From CAKSQL01 sp045649415 (GTDB taxonomy: Bacteria; Bacillota; Clostridia; UBA1381), in contig JAZRPY010000025.1 in NCBI GenBank assembly GCA_045649415.1, positions 1 through 13,780 of the forward strand: a DNA stretch of 13,780 bases, read 5' to 3'. Both the position numbers and the translations under genes were made by a program. Below the pieces are notes generated by a model. It was not told where the DNA came from. It did not search any database and saw only the letters and a list, made by a program, of their open reading frames with translations. The first letter of the stretch is position 1. The number at the start of each line of letters is the position of its first letter. Shown piece after piece: positions 1 through 7,834 of the stretch.

Positions 1-440
1 ACCAGTCATAAAATAGTTCCTCCACAAAATGTACTTGTAAAGGAACGTAATTTTTTATGTTAGTAACAATTCTATTTATGCATAATTATATTTAAAATTG
101 TATATTTTTTGTTCATCAACACTCATATAGGACAGAGACTATTTTATAAGATAAAAGGAAATATTGAGGGAAAAATAAGAGGAGGACTTTTGTACCCATA
201 AGATTAAAAAAATAAAATTTTGTTACACAATTGATCGAAAACAAAGGTATCAAATAGTTTACATAATCAATAAAAATGGAATAAAAAATAGAGTGCTTTA
301 AACACCACATATCACAAGGCTTTATAGCCTGAAATATACATAAAAAATTGCGTAAAAAAGGGCAAAAATCAACATGCACAAAAATGGAGAATGATTTTAT
401 ATAGTTTTAACGAAAATATGAAAACAATTAGGAAAGTCCA
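1..440. other. AT-rich spacer, no convincing gene
   Basis: This stretch is strongly AT-rich. The open frames crossing it are short, rich in Phe, Ile, Leu and Tyr codons as expected from random AT-rich DNA, and lack good ribosome binding sites. I see no gene here. The only structure worth noting is a hairpin at 16-46 followed by a T-run, listed separately. The spacer may hold the 3' flank of an upstream gene that lies outside the window. Confidence 0.6.
16..56 (+). terminator. possible terminator of an upstream gene
   Basis: GTTCCT (16-21) pairs with AGGAAC (41-46), and ACAA (24-27) pairs with TTGT (35-38) inside it, giving a two-part hairpin. It is followed after four bases by six T (51-56). 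The T-run is not directly against the stem and the stem is weak, so this is a tentative terminator for a plus-strand gene ending before the window. Confidence 0.25.
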
Positions 441-469
441 TTTACTATTACCAGAATATATGGTATAAT
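441..469 (+). promoter_or_regulatory. promoter of the GH95 gene
   Basis: TTTACT (441-446, four of six matches to TTGACA) and a perfect TATAAT (464-469) are separated by 17 bp. The expected start of transcription is near 476, leaving a 5' leader of about 210 nt before the GH95 start codon. It is the best sigma-A-type promoter I found in the upstream spacer. Confidence 0.6.
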
Positions 470-487
470 ATGCGCACAATGTGGTAG

Positions 488-509
488 TATGCCCATTCGA
501 ATGGGCATA
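488..509. promoter_or_regulatory. perfect 22-bp palindrome, likely operator
   Basis: Every base of the left half (488-498) pairs with the right half (499-509) around a central TTCGAA, with arms containing GCCCAT and ATGGGC. It begins about 12 bp downstream of the predicted start of transcription. A perfect palindrome with no spare loop and a central CpG is typical of binding sites for dimeric repressors such as the LacI family. In this position a bound repressor would block initiation or early elongation. No regulator gene is in the window, so the binding protein is unknown. Confidence 0.5.
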
Positions 510-589
510 TAAATTGAACAGTATAATACATAGGAAAGTTAAAAATACGGAAGGGGAAGAAGATAAAAATATTAAAAAGGAATGACGAT

Positions 590-649
590 ATGTCGGCATT
601 CAAAGTAAAGATAAAGAAAATCCCAATAGAGATTTTCAAAAAAAATTAG
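590..649 (+). CDS. possible 19-residue leader peptide (doubtful)
   Basis: An ATG at 590 preceded by AAAAAGG (574-580) opens a 19-codon frame ending in TAG at 647-649, between the predicted promoter and the GH95 gene. The peptide MSAFKVKIKKIPIEIFKKN alternates lysines with hydrophobic residues and has no run of a regulatory amino acid. It lies 36 bases before the GH95 start. I do not recognise it. It may be chance, since short frames are common in AT-rich DNA; the main support is the ribosome-binding-like sequence and its place on the predicted transcript. Confidence 0.18.
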   Translation: MSAFKVKIKKIPIEIFKKN

Positions 650-670
650 AAATGTAAGAGCAATATGTTG

Positions 671-677
671 AAGGGAG
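671..677 (+). promoter_or_regulatory. ribosome binding site deciding the GH95 start
   Basis: AAGGGAG at 671-677 sits 8 nt before the ATG at 686. The upstream in-frame ATG at 665 overlaps this site and has only a weak TAAGAG before it, and the ATG at 681 is out of frame. This favours 686 as the start. Confidence 0.65.
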
Positions 678-685
678 ATTATGAA

Positions 686-3040
686 ATGAACGAAAACAGA
701 AATAAGCTTTTGATGAAATATCCTGCATCTTGGCATGGTGAGATGTGGAGAGAGGCAATTCCTGTGGGTAATGGAGAAATTGGTGGCATGGTTTATGGTG
801 GCGCATATAAGGAAGTTATTGCACTAACTCATTCTAAGCTATGGACGCATGGTAGAAATGAGGAGATTCCTGATGTAAGCTATAAATTAAGTGAAATGAG
901 GGAATTGTTGAAGGAAAACAAGCCTATTGAAGCTGAACGAGTGATTAAGGATGAGTTGGAGAGAAAGGGCTATAGTGCCAAGCATGCAAGACCATACCCC
1001 GTGTGCGATATTGAACTTATCATGCAGAATCATGATCGTTTTAAAAAATACACAAGGGTATTGGATATGGAAACTGCTGAGGCTTCGGTGAATTGGCAGG
1101 ATGGAGAAACAAAATATAGCAGAAAATTCTTCGTTTCAAGGAATAGTGATGTTGCTTGCTTAAAAATAACTGCAGAAAATGGATTTGCAAATATAATGGT
1201 AGGTTTAAAGCTTCACGATGAAGACACAATTACTGATGAATATAGAGCAGACAATATAGAGTATAATATAAGGGATAGCAAGCTTTATTATTCAGGAAAT
1301 ATTGAGGGCAAGGATTTCGGTGCAGTTTTAAAGGTATGTCACAACGGAAAGGAAAGAATAAATTATCATAGATTCCCAATGCTAAATAAACTCGCAGTAG
1401 AAGATGCGACAGAGATTCTTATATTTGTAAAGCTATTTATATATGGTGAAAGAAATAAAGATTGGAAGCTTTTAGAAGAAGAACTGGAAAATGTAAATGA
1501 TTATGATGCAGAATTTAGAGCTTCATCAGAAATTCATAAAAGCCTGTTTTCAAAAATGAATTTTTCACTTGGTGGAAAGGACTATGATATATCTAATGAG
1601 GAGCTTCTGTTTAAATCTTATGGTGATGTGGCAAAGACGGAACTCATTGAAAAAATGTGGTCGTTTGGAAGATATCTATTGATATGCGCAACAAGAAAGG
1701 GAGGACAGCCTTGTAACTTATATGGACTCTGGCACGGTTATAATCCAATTTGGGCATATAATATGTTTAATGTTAATGCTGAAATGATACATTGGCAAGC
1801 AGTGAATGGAAATATGCCTGAGATACTCCTCACTATGTTTGATTATGTTGAGGAAAAGATGGATGACTTCAGAGAGAATGCAAAAAAAATCTACGGATGC
1901 AGAGGTATATTTATTCCTTCAGTCAGCACTCCTGAATCAGGCTTATGTAAAGATATAGATCCACATATTCTGCATTGGACAGCAGGAGCAGGCTGGGTTA
2001 GTCAGTTCTTCTTTGATTATTATTTATGCACTAAGGATGTAGAATTCTTAAAAAATCGTGCAATGCCATTTATGAAGGAAACAATGGATTTTTATGAGGA
2101 TTTCTTAACAATAGATGAAAATGGATACTTCGTATCTTCGCCATCTAATTCTCCTGAGAATACTCCAAAGAATGTTTTTGATATTGTTCGTAAGGACTGT
2201 GAGATTACAGTTAATGCAACGATGGACTTTGCGATAATTAAAGAAGTTCTCACCAATCTTATAAAGGGTGCAGAAATAACAGGAGCATATTCAGAAAAGA
2301 TAAATGTGTGGAGGGATATGCTTGAAAAGGTACCACCTTATCAGTTAAATCCTGACAATACAGTGAGAGAGTGGATGCATCCATTTTATGAAGATAGACA
2401 CGAGCATAGACATATGTCACAACTATATCCTCTTTTCCCAGGCTATGAGATAACCAGATATAATAACAAGAGTATGTGTGATGCATTTTTAAACACTGTT
2501 ATGAGCAGAAAGAATTTCGGCTTAAAGGACCAGACGGGATGGTCGTTGGTGTATATGTCGAATATCTTTGTAAGACTTGGCAAAGGTAAAGAAGTTATGG
2601 AATGTATTGATTGTATCGCAAGCGCTAATATACTTCCTAATTTCCTCACTGTTCACAACGACTGGAGAAGAATGGGCGTTGCAATTTGCCTTGATATGAG
2701 ACAAGCACCTATTCAATTAGATGCAAATATAGGATTAACCTCTTCTCTGAATGAAATGCTCGCATTCTCAACCCAAGAGGAAATATATTTGTTTAACGGA
2801 CTTGATTTTGAAAGATTCAAATCTGGAAGCTGTGGACAAATTTTAACAAGATGTGGTCTTTTAGTTAGTGTAGAATGGGACGAAAATGGTGCCACAGCTG
2901 TGATTGAAAATAAAAACGGTGATAAGCCTGCGATGTTGCATGTGCCTGAAAATATGGTATTTACCGAAAATATGAAGAGTGACTTGATGATAGAGCCAAA
3001 CTTTGAAGGAAATATGAAGCTATCCATTAAGTTTAATTAA
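686..3040 (+). CDS. glycoside hydrolase family 95 protein, alpha-L-fucosidase-like
   Basis: A 784-residue protein that resembles GH95 enzymes over its full length; characterised members are inverting exo-hydrolases releasing alpha-1,2-linked L-fucose or L-galactose. The N-terminal beta-sandwich domain shows the family's REAIPVGNGEIGGMVYGG opening. The (alpha/alpha)6 catalytic part carries N362-V-N364 in FNVNAEM, E491 in SPSNSPEN (the probable general acid), HRHMSQLYPLFPG, TGWSLVYMSNIFVRLG, and D679 in QLDANIG (the usual DGNFG motif). All the residues I associate with catalysis are therefore present, but several flanking positions differ from typical family members, including Met360 where many have His or Thr. 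No signal peptide or membrane segment is visible, so it should act in the cytoplasm on imported oligosaccharide. No transporter or other sugar gene lies beside it. Starting at 665 would add seven residues. The family call is firm; the exact substrate is open. Confidence 0.88.
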   Translation: MNENRNKLLMKYPASWHGEMWREAIPVGNGEIGGMVYGGAYKEVIALTHSKLWTHGRNEEIPDVSYKLSEMRELLKENKPIEAERVIKDELERKGYSAKHARPYPVCDIELIMQNHDRFKKYTRVLDMETAEASVNWQDGETKYSRKFFVSRNSDVACLKITAENGFANIMVGLKLHDEDTITDEYRADNIEYNIRDSKLYYSGNIEGKDFGAVLKVCHNGKERINYHRFPMLNKLAVEDATEILIFVKLFIYGERNKDWKLLEEELENVNDYDAEFRASSEIHKSLFSKMNFSLGGKDYDISNEELLFKSYGDVAKTELIEKMWSFGRYLLICATRKGGQPCNLYGLWHGYNPIWAYNMFNVNAEMIHWQAVNGNMPEILLTMFDYVEEKMDDFRENAKKIYGCRGIFIPSVSTPESGLCKDIDPHILHWTAGAGWVSQFFFDYYLCTKDVEFLKNRAMPFMKETMDFYEDFLTIDENGYFVSSPSNSPENTPKNVFDIVRKDCEITVNATMDFAIIKEVLTNLIKGAEITGAYSEKINVWRDMLEKVPPYQLNPDNTVREWMHPFYEDRHEHRHMSQLYPLFPGYEITRYNNKSMCDAFLNTVMSRKNFGLKDQTGWSLVYMSNIFVRLGKGKEVMECIDCIASANILPNFLTVHNDWRRMGVAICLDMRQAPIQLDANIGLTSSLNEMLAFSTQEEIYLFNGLDFERFKSGSCGQILTRCGLLVSVEWDENGATAVIENKNGDKPAMLHVPENMVFTENMKSDLMIEPNFEGNMKLSIKFN

Positions 3041-3074
3041 AGGTAATAAAATGGGATAAGAAAAAAGTCCTTTT

Positions 3075-3111
3075 AAAAAAATGAAGGTTTAAAAGAACCT
3101 TCATTTTTTTG
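3075..3111 (+). terminator. terminator after the GH95 gene
   Basis: A 15-bp perfect stem (3075-3089 with 3096-3110) closes a 6-nt loop. The core is ATGAAGGTT/AACCTTCAT, with an A-run on one side and a T-run of seven on the other. It lies 34 bp after the GH95 stop. Because of the A-run it could also act on the minus strand as a back-up for guaB. Confidence 0.85.
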
Positions 3112-3114
3112 TAC

Positions 3115-3150
3115 AAAAAAAGCTGAAATCATTAAGAAATCAGCCTTTTT
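3115..3150 (-). terminator. probable guaB terminator
   Basis: Read on the minus strand, GCTGA and TCAGC (3140-3144 and 3122-3126) form a short stem around a 13-nt loop, followed by seven T (complement of 3115-3121). A-T pairing outside the stem extends it past one mismatch. The stem is short and the loop large, so this is moderate evidence. It lies about 110 bp past the guaB stop. Confidence 0.4.
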
Positions 3151-3259
3151 GTAATAGTTTATATGAGATGTAAAAACGAAACACAAAACTTGGTTTATTA
3201 AAAACTCCGTTTTGATAATTTGGGGATTTTTTCACATCCCCTTTATGTTCACATTTATT

Positions 3260-4726
3260 TTATGCTTGTGTGTTATAGCTATAGTTAGGAGCTTCCTTTG
3301 TGATATAAATATCGTGAGGATGACTCTCCTTTAAGCCTGCACCTGTAATACGAATGAATTTACCATTTTTCTTAAGTTCAGGAATGGTTTTTGTTCCACA
3401 ATAGCCCATACCTGAACGCAAGCCGCCAAGAAGCTGGAATATAGTGTCGGACAAGGAACCCTTGTATGGAACTCGTCCTTCAACGCCTTCGGGAACAAGC
3501 TTTTTAGAGCCTGTTTGGAAATATCTGTCCTTACTGCCCTTTTCCATAGCGGCAAGTGAACCCATTCCTCTGTAAACCTTAAAGCGTCTGCCCTGATATA
3601 TTTCAAATTCACCGGGACTTTCCTCACAGCCTGCCAACAGACTACCCATCATAACCACATCTGCACCTGCTGCAATTGCCTTTGTGATATCTCCTGAATA
3701 TTTGATACCACCGTCTGCGATTACAGGGATGCCATATTTTTTAGCTACCTGACTAACATCATAGATTGCAGTAATCTGTGGAGCACCGATACCTGCAATA
3801 ATTCTTGTTGTACAGATTGAACCAGGGCCGATACCCACCTTAATTGCATCTGCACCTGCAGCAATCAAAGCCTTTGCAGCCTCAGCAGTAGCAATATTTC
3901 CAACAATTACAGGTAAATCAGGGAATGCATTCTTGATTTCAATTACCTTGTTTATAATATTTTTTGAGTGTCCGTGAGCAGAGTCAAGAACAACAGCATC
4001 AACACCTGCATCAACAACTGCCTGAACTCTCAATAGAGCATCATCTGTTACACCGATTGCAGCAGCACATAATAATCTGCCACTTGCATCCTTTGCAGAA
4101 TTAGGATAACGAACTGCTTTTTCAATATCCTTGATGGTGATTAAACCCTTCAAGTGATTTTCAGAGTCCACAATAGGAAGCTTCTCAATTTTGTGTTTTC
4201 TCAAAATTTCCTGTGCCTGCTCTAAGGTTGTTCCTTCAGGAGCAGTTATAAGATTTTCGTGAGTCATAGCCTCGCTGATTTTCTTTGAAAAATCTACCTC
4301 AAAGCGTAGATCTCTGTTGGTTATAATACCAATCAGCTTGTTTTCCTCATCGCAGATGGGTACACCTGAAATTTTGTAGTTACCCATAAGATCGTCAGCA
4401 TCCTTCAGGGTGTGGTCCTTTGACAAGCTAAACGGATTTGTTATAACGCCATTTTCCGACCTCTTTACCTTATCTACCTCTGCTGCCTGTTGCTCAATGG
4501 TCATATTCTTATGAATAACACCAATGCCGCCTTCACGAGCCATTGAGATTGCCATAGGCGCCTCTGTAACAGTGTCCATTGCAGAACTCATCATTGGAAT
4601 ATTTAAGCGAATTGTTTTTGTAAGCTGAGTTCCAAGCTCCACCTCATTGGGAGTGAAATTGGATTCTTGTGGTAGTAAAAGCACATCATCAAAGGTCAAA
4701 CCTTCTTTTGCAAATTTATCGTCCAT
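3260..4726 (-). CDS. guaB: IMP dehydrogenase
   Basis: A 488-residue cytoplasmic enzyme that oxidises IMP to XMP with NAD+, the first committed step of GMP synthesis. Length and motifs are standard for bacterial IMPDH. The N-terminal FDDVLLLP leads into the barrel. Two CBS domains follow at about residues 95-205. The catalytic cysteine is C305 in GPGSICTTR, with VIADGGIKYSGD near 335-346, and the mobile flap holds the R401-Y402 pair in GSKDRYFQ and then EGVEGRVPYKG. It ends with a short tail, NYSYNTQA. The start is set by a strong AGAAGGAGG nine bases upstream. It is a single-gene unit, convergent with the GH95 gene and divergent from the LCP pair. I looked for a purine riboswitch between its promoter and start and saw none; the leader is only about 30 nt. 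Confidence 0.98.
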   Translation of the reverse strand: MDDKFAKEGLTFDDVLLLPQESNFTPNEVELGTQLTKTIRLNIPMMSSAMDTVTEAPMAISMAREGGIGVIHKNMTIEQQAAEVDKVKRSENGVITNPFSLSKDHTLKDADDLMGNYKISGVPICDEENKLIGIITNRDLRFEVDFSKKISEAMTHENLITAPEGTTLEQAQEILRKHKIEKLPIVDSENHLKGLITIKDIEKAVRYPNSAKDASGRLLCAAAIGVTDDALLRVQAVVDAGVDAVVLDSAHGHSKNIINKVIEIKNAFPDLPVIVGNIATAEAAKALIAAGADAIKVGIGPGSICTTRIIAGIGAPQITAIYDVSQVAKKYGIPVIADGGIKYSGDITKAIAAGADVVMMGSLLAGCEESPGEFEIYQGRRFKVYRGMGSLAAMEKGSKDRYFQTGSKKLVPEGVEGRVPYKGSLSDTIFQLLGGLRSGMGYCGTKTIPELKKNGKFIRITGAGLKESHPHDIYITKEAPNYSYNTQA

Positions 4727-4764
4727 ATAATTAAGCCTCCTTCTAAAATTTGTTATTGTCCAAT

Positions 4765-4793
4765 ATTATATCAAAATTTTACACATTTTTCAA
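4765..4793 (-). promoter_or_regulatory. guaB promoter
   Basis: On the minus strand TTGAAA (4788-4793) and TATAAT (4765-4770) are exactly 17 bp apart. The predicted start is near 4758, giving a leader of about 30 nt that contains the AGAAGGAGG ribosome binding site (4736-4744). Confidence 0.8.
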
Positions 4794-4920
4794 TACCTTT
4801 TTATGAGAAAATTTTAAGGTAGAGGGTATTTTTTTTGTACATCTCGTCAAAAAACTATAAAATCAGATCTTATACACAAAAAGTTTACAATTTATATATA
4901 CCAAAATCGGTGGATAAACC

Positions 4921-4950
4921 TTGACACACTTTAATAGAAAATGATATAAT
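4921..4950 (+). promoter_or_regulatory. promoter of the LCP gene pair
   Basis: A perfect TTGACA (4921-4926) and perfect TATAAT (4945-4950) are 18 bp apart, with a predicted start near 4957. The leader to the first LCP gene is about 86 nt. The rest of the 316-bp guaB-LCP spacer is AT-rich and I see no further element in it. Confidence 0.82.
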
Positions 4951-5042
4951 AAATGTAATTAGGCGCATAATGTGCTATTGATTTTAAAAAGATAATAAAT
5001 GTTAATATAAAAACTCCCGAGAAAAGAGGATTAAGATTAAAA

Positions 5043-6455
5043 ATGAGAAGAGCCAGAAACAAAAAACTGAATGACGAAAATCGCGGCTATAAGTCGGATA
5101 TGACTGAGCTTGGATATAATCCTGACACCTATGTTCCACCTGAGGAGGATGAAAAAGAGAAGGTAGAAGAGCCTGCTCAAATGGTTATGGAAGAACAGGT
5201 AACAGAAGGGCCTGTTAAAAAGTCAAGAAAAAAGAAAAAAGGGAAAAATAAGCTTGTAATTTTTATGATTGCGCTTTTAACAATAATGGTAGCATTCCTT
5301 CTTGTTATGGGCCTTGGTGGACAATTCACAACAAATGAAGAGGGACAAATGGAGGAATTTGTTGCGCCTGTGGACAAGGCAACAGGGAAGATAAACATAT
5401 TGGTGACCGGTGTGGATGCAGACGGATTGAGAACGGACACCATTATGGTTGCAAGCTATGATATGGATGATAACAATGTAAAGGTATTATCAATCCCCAG
5501 AGATACAAGAATGTATATCGGCAATAAATATCAAAAAATAAATGCCGCTCATGCAATATCGAAAAATGGTAAAATCAATGGTGTTCAGGGAACAATTGAG
5601 GCGGTAACAAGACTCACAGGAATTCCAATAAATTATTATGTTGAGGTTTCCTTTGATGCTTTTTCAAAAACTATTGATGCCCTTGGTGGTGTGGATTTTG
5701 ATGTGCCACAGAATATGTACTACAATGATCCTGTTCAGAAGCTGAAAATCAATCTTAAAAAGGGTTTTCAACATCTTGATGGTGACAAGGCAGAGCAATT
5801 GGTAAGATTTAGAATGTACCCTGAGGGAGATTTGGCAAGAGTGAAGGTGCAACAGGACTTTATAAAGGCAGTTGTGGAGCAGAAATTAAATCTTGATATT
5901 CTCAATAATGCCAAGGAGCTTTTCCAGATTTTGAAGAGTGATATCAAAACCAACTTTACCCTTAGCCATATTTTGAAATATGTTAATAATCTAAAGGAGC
6001 TTCAGGCAGAAAATGTGAAGATGGTACATCTTCCGGGTGAGTTCAGTGACGAAACATATACTGCATCCTATTGGTTGCCCGATATGGAAAAAACAAAGGA
6101 GCTTATTCAATTGGAGTTTGGTTATGATGCAGAGAATATAACCATTCATTCGGCAGACTCAAAAAGCGTGTCTAAAATAAATAATGACCGAAAAACAACA
6201 GCTCCGTCACCCTCTCAAGAGGCTGAGGAGGACGACGAGGATGAGGATGATATAAAAACTCAAAAGCCAACTTCATCACCAAAGGCAACTCAAACTCCAA
6301 AGCCAACCAAAAAGCCATCAGGGACTCCAACAGATGAGCCAACTGTGAAGCCAACTAAAGAGCCTGAGGCTGAAAAAACCGAGAGGCCGACTCCAAAGCC
6401 GACTAAAGAGCCTGAGGAAATCCAAAAGCCTGCAAGACCAACACCGAGAGTGTAG
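5043..6455 (+). CDS. LytR-CpsA-Psr (LCP) family protein with a long Pro/Lys/Thr-rich tail
   Basis: A 470-residue membrane-anchored protein of the LCP family. These proteins transfer glycopolymers such as teichoic acids or capsule from a lipid carrier to peptidoglycan on the outer face of the membrane. An N-terminal cytoplasmic part of about 70 residues ends in a basic patch (KKSRKKKKGKNK). One membrane helix follows at about 71-92, then the LCP domain at about 115-285. Its family motifs are LRTDTIM (129-135), SIPRDT (150-155), KINAAHA (165-171), GIPINYYVEVSFDAF (193-207), and RFRMYPEGDLARVKVQQDF (255-273). After residue 370 the tail is disordered: an acidic patch EEDDEDEDD, then repeated PTKEPE-type units. 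The ribosome binding site AGAGGA (5025-5030) is rather far, 12 nt from the ATG. The second LCP gene starts 41 bp after its stop and is very probably co-transcribed. The exact polymer it attaches cannot be told. Confidence 0.93.
   Translation: MRRARNKKLNDENRGYKSDMTELGYNPDTYVPPEEDEKEKVEEPAQMVMEEQVTEGPVKKSRKKKKGKNKLVIFMIALLTIMVAFLLVMGLGGQFTTNEEGQMEEFVAPVDKATGKINILVTGVDADGLRTDTIMVASYDMDDNNVKVLSIPRDTRMYIGNKYQKINAAHAISKNGKINGVQGTIEAVTRLTGIPINYYVEVSFDAFSKTIDALGGVDFDVPQNMYYNDPVQKLKINLKKGFQHLDGDKAEQLVRFRMYPEGDLARVKVQQDFIKAVVEQKLNLDILNNAKELFQILKSDIKTNFTLSHILKYVNNLKELQAENVKMVHLPGEFSDETYTASYWLPDMEKTKELIQLEFGYDAENITIHSADSKSVSKINNDRKTTAPSPSQEAEEDDEDEDDIKTQKPTSSPKATQTPKPTKKPSGTPTDEPTVKPTKEPEAEKTERPTPKPTKEPEEIQKPARPTPRV
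6348..6417 (+). repeat. direct repeat in the LCP tail coding region
   Basis: A 22-base unit beginning AAGCC and reading ACTAAAGAGCCTGAGG at its end occurs at 6348-6369 and again at 6396-6417, with one mismatch and a period of 48 bp. It encodes KPTKEPE twice. Shorter relatives (AAGCCAAC, ACTCCAAAG) occur upstream from about 6265. Such low-complexity repeats can change in copy number by slippage. Confidence 0.7.
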
Positions 6456-6496
6456 GTAATAAGGGAAAAGAAAAGTAAAATTTAAGGGAGTATATG

Positions 6497-7768
6497 ATGA
6501 AAAGAGCAAGAGCAAGAGGCAAAAGGGAAGAGAGTAAATTTAGGAATGTTAAAAGAGCTCAAAGAAAAGAAGAAATTCCTTTTGTTAGCGAGCAGGAAGA
6601 TAAATTAAAGAAAGTAAAAAAGAGCAGTAAAAAGAGAAAAGAGAACAGAAAAAAAAGGATAAGATTTTTCCTCATCCTGATACTTCTGGCAATTGTAATA
6701 TTCTTTCTTGCTATGGGTATGGGAACAAGTGAGGATAATTCCCTGATTCCAGTGGACGAGTCAACAGGAAAAATAAATGTTTTGCTGGTCGGTGTGGATG
6801 ATGATGGGTTAAGAACAGATGCCATTATGCTTGCATCCTATAACTTTGACGAGGAAAGCTTAAAGCTTATGTCAATCCCCCGTGATACCAAGGTATATGT
6901 AACCAACAGGAGAATAACGAGAAAAATAAATGAGGTACACGCAATGACCAATGGTGACGGAAAAATTTTCGGTCCGTTGGCATCGGTTGAGGCAGTTTCT
7001 CAATTAACAGGAATTCCTATTAACTACTATGTTGAGTTCTCTTTTGACGCTATTGATCACATAATGGATATTTTAGGTCCTGTTGAATATGATGTTCCTG
7101 ATGTTGAGGGCAGAGGCAGGGGTATGAACTATGATGATCCTGTTCAGGATTTACATATTCATTTAAAACCGGGACTTCAGAAGCTTTCGGGAAATCAGGT
7201 GCAACAGTTCCTGAGATATAGAAAGAGCAACAACAACTCGGGTGACGGAAGTGACACAAGCCGAGTACAGCGCCAACAGGATTTTGTGAAGGCAGTACTT
7301 CAGCAAAAGGTAAATCTTTCATTGGTGATTAAAGCACCATACATTTTGAACGAGCTTAAAAAAGAGATAAAAACCAACTTTTCATCAGGTGAGGTTGGTC
7401 GATATGCAACCCACTTGTTAAAGCTGAAGGCAGAAAATATAAAGACCTTCTCTCTGCCAGGAGAGGACAAGCTAAGTGGTGCATGGTATTTCGTTTGCGA
7501 CACCGAGAAAACAAGGGAGCTTGTGAAGAATGAATTTGGCTATGATGTGACGACACTATCTCATAAAATAGAAATAACAGGTGACGGAATAGTTGAGTTT
7601 GATAAATCATCACCTGTGGAGGAGGAAGAGCCTGAGCCAACCGTTGCTCCAGAGGAAGAGGAGGAAATTGTTGAGAATAGAGACTCAACAGGTCCTGAAG
7701 AGGTTGAAAGGCCTGAGGAGGACAACAAGGAAGAAAATGAGGACGAGGAAGTTATAATCCTCGACTGA
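6497..7768 (+). CDS. LytR-CpsA-Psr (LCP) family protein with an acidic tail
   Basis: A 423-residue paralogue of the protein encoded just upstream, with the same order of parts: a very basic cytoplasmic N-terminus (to about 56), one membrane helix (about 57-76), then an extracellular LCP domain (about 91-274). Family motifs are GLRTDAIM, SIPRDT, KINEVHA, GIPINYYVEFSFDAI and, near 238-263, RYRKSNNNSG leading to SDTSRVQRQQDF. Compared with its neighbour it has insertions around EGRGRG and NNNSGDGSD. The last 50 residues are strongly acidic (EEEEPEP, EEEEE, EEDNKEENEDEE). Two ATGs are adjacent (6494 and 6497); AAGGGAG at 6484-6490 is better spaced (6 nt) from 6497, so I chose that. It is the last gene of the unit and is followed by a strong terminator. 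It probably shares or divides the glycopolymer ligase role with its neighbour; that is inference. Confidence 0.92.
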   Translation: MKRARARGKREESKFRNVKRAQRKEEIPFVSEQEDKLKKVKKSSKKRKENRKKRIRFFLILILLAIVIFFLAMGMGTSEDNSLIPVDESTGKINVLLVGVDDDGLRTDAIMLASYNFDEESLKLMSIPRDTKVYVTNRRITRKINEVHAMTNGDGKIFGPLASVEAVSQLTGIPINYYVEFSFDAIDHIMDILGPVEYDVPDVEGRGRGMNYDDPVQDLHIHLKPGLQKLSGNQVQQFLRYRKSNNNSGDGSDTSRVQRQQDFVKAVLQQKVNLSLVIKAPYILNELKKEIKTNFSSGEVGRYATHLLKLKAENIKTFSLPGEDKLSGAWYFVCDTEKTRELVKNEFGYDVTTLSHKIEITGDGIVEFDKSSPVEEEEPEPTVAPEEEEEIVENRDSTGPEEVERPEEDNKEENEDEEVIILD

Positions 7769-7777
7769 GAATGAAAT

Positions 7778-7813
7778 AAAAGGAAGATATGAGTTCGTCA
7801 TATCTTCCTTTTT
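7778..7813 (+). terminator. strong, probably bidirectional terminator
   Basis: A perfect 15-bp stem (7778-7792 with 7798-7812) encloses the 5-nt loop GTTCG and ends in five T. Its core is GGAAGATATGA/TCATATCTTCC. On the minus strand the same hairpin is followed by TTTTATTT, so it can also end the ECF operon, whose last gene stops at 7835. Confidence 0.92.
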
Positions 7814-7834
7814 GATTTTGGAAAAATACTATTT

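Noticed and set aside
3222..3241. GGGGAT/ATCCCC hairpin (6 bp) just past the guaB stop as its terminator
   Set aside because: On the minus strand it is followed by AAATTATC and not a T-run, so it does not look like an intrinsic terminator. The hairpins at 3115-3150 and 3075-3111 are better candidates.
4744..4900. Purine riboswitch upstream of guaB
   Set aside because: The guaB promoter lies only about 40 bp before the start codon, leaving no room for an aptamer on the transcript, and no purine aptamer core was seen further upstream.
7050..7700. Minus-strand open frames opposite the second LCP gene
   Set aside because: They overlap a clear coding gene, lack ribosome binding sites and recognisable motifs, and follow from its codon composition.
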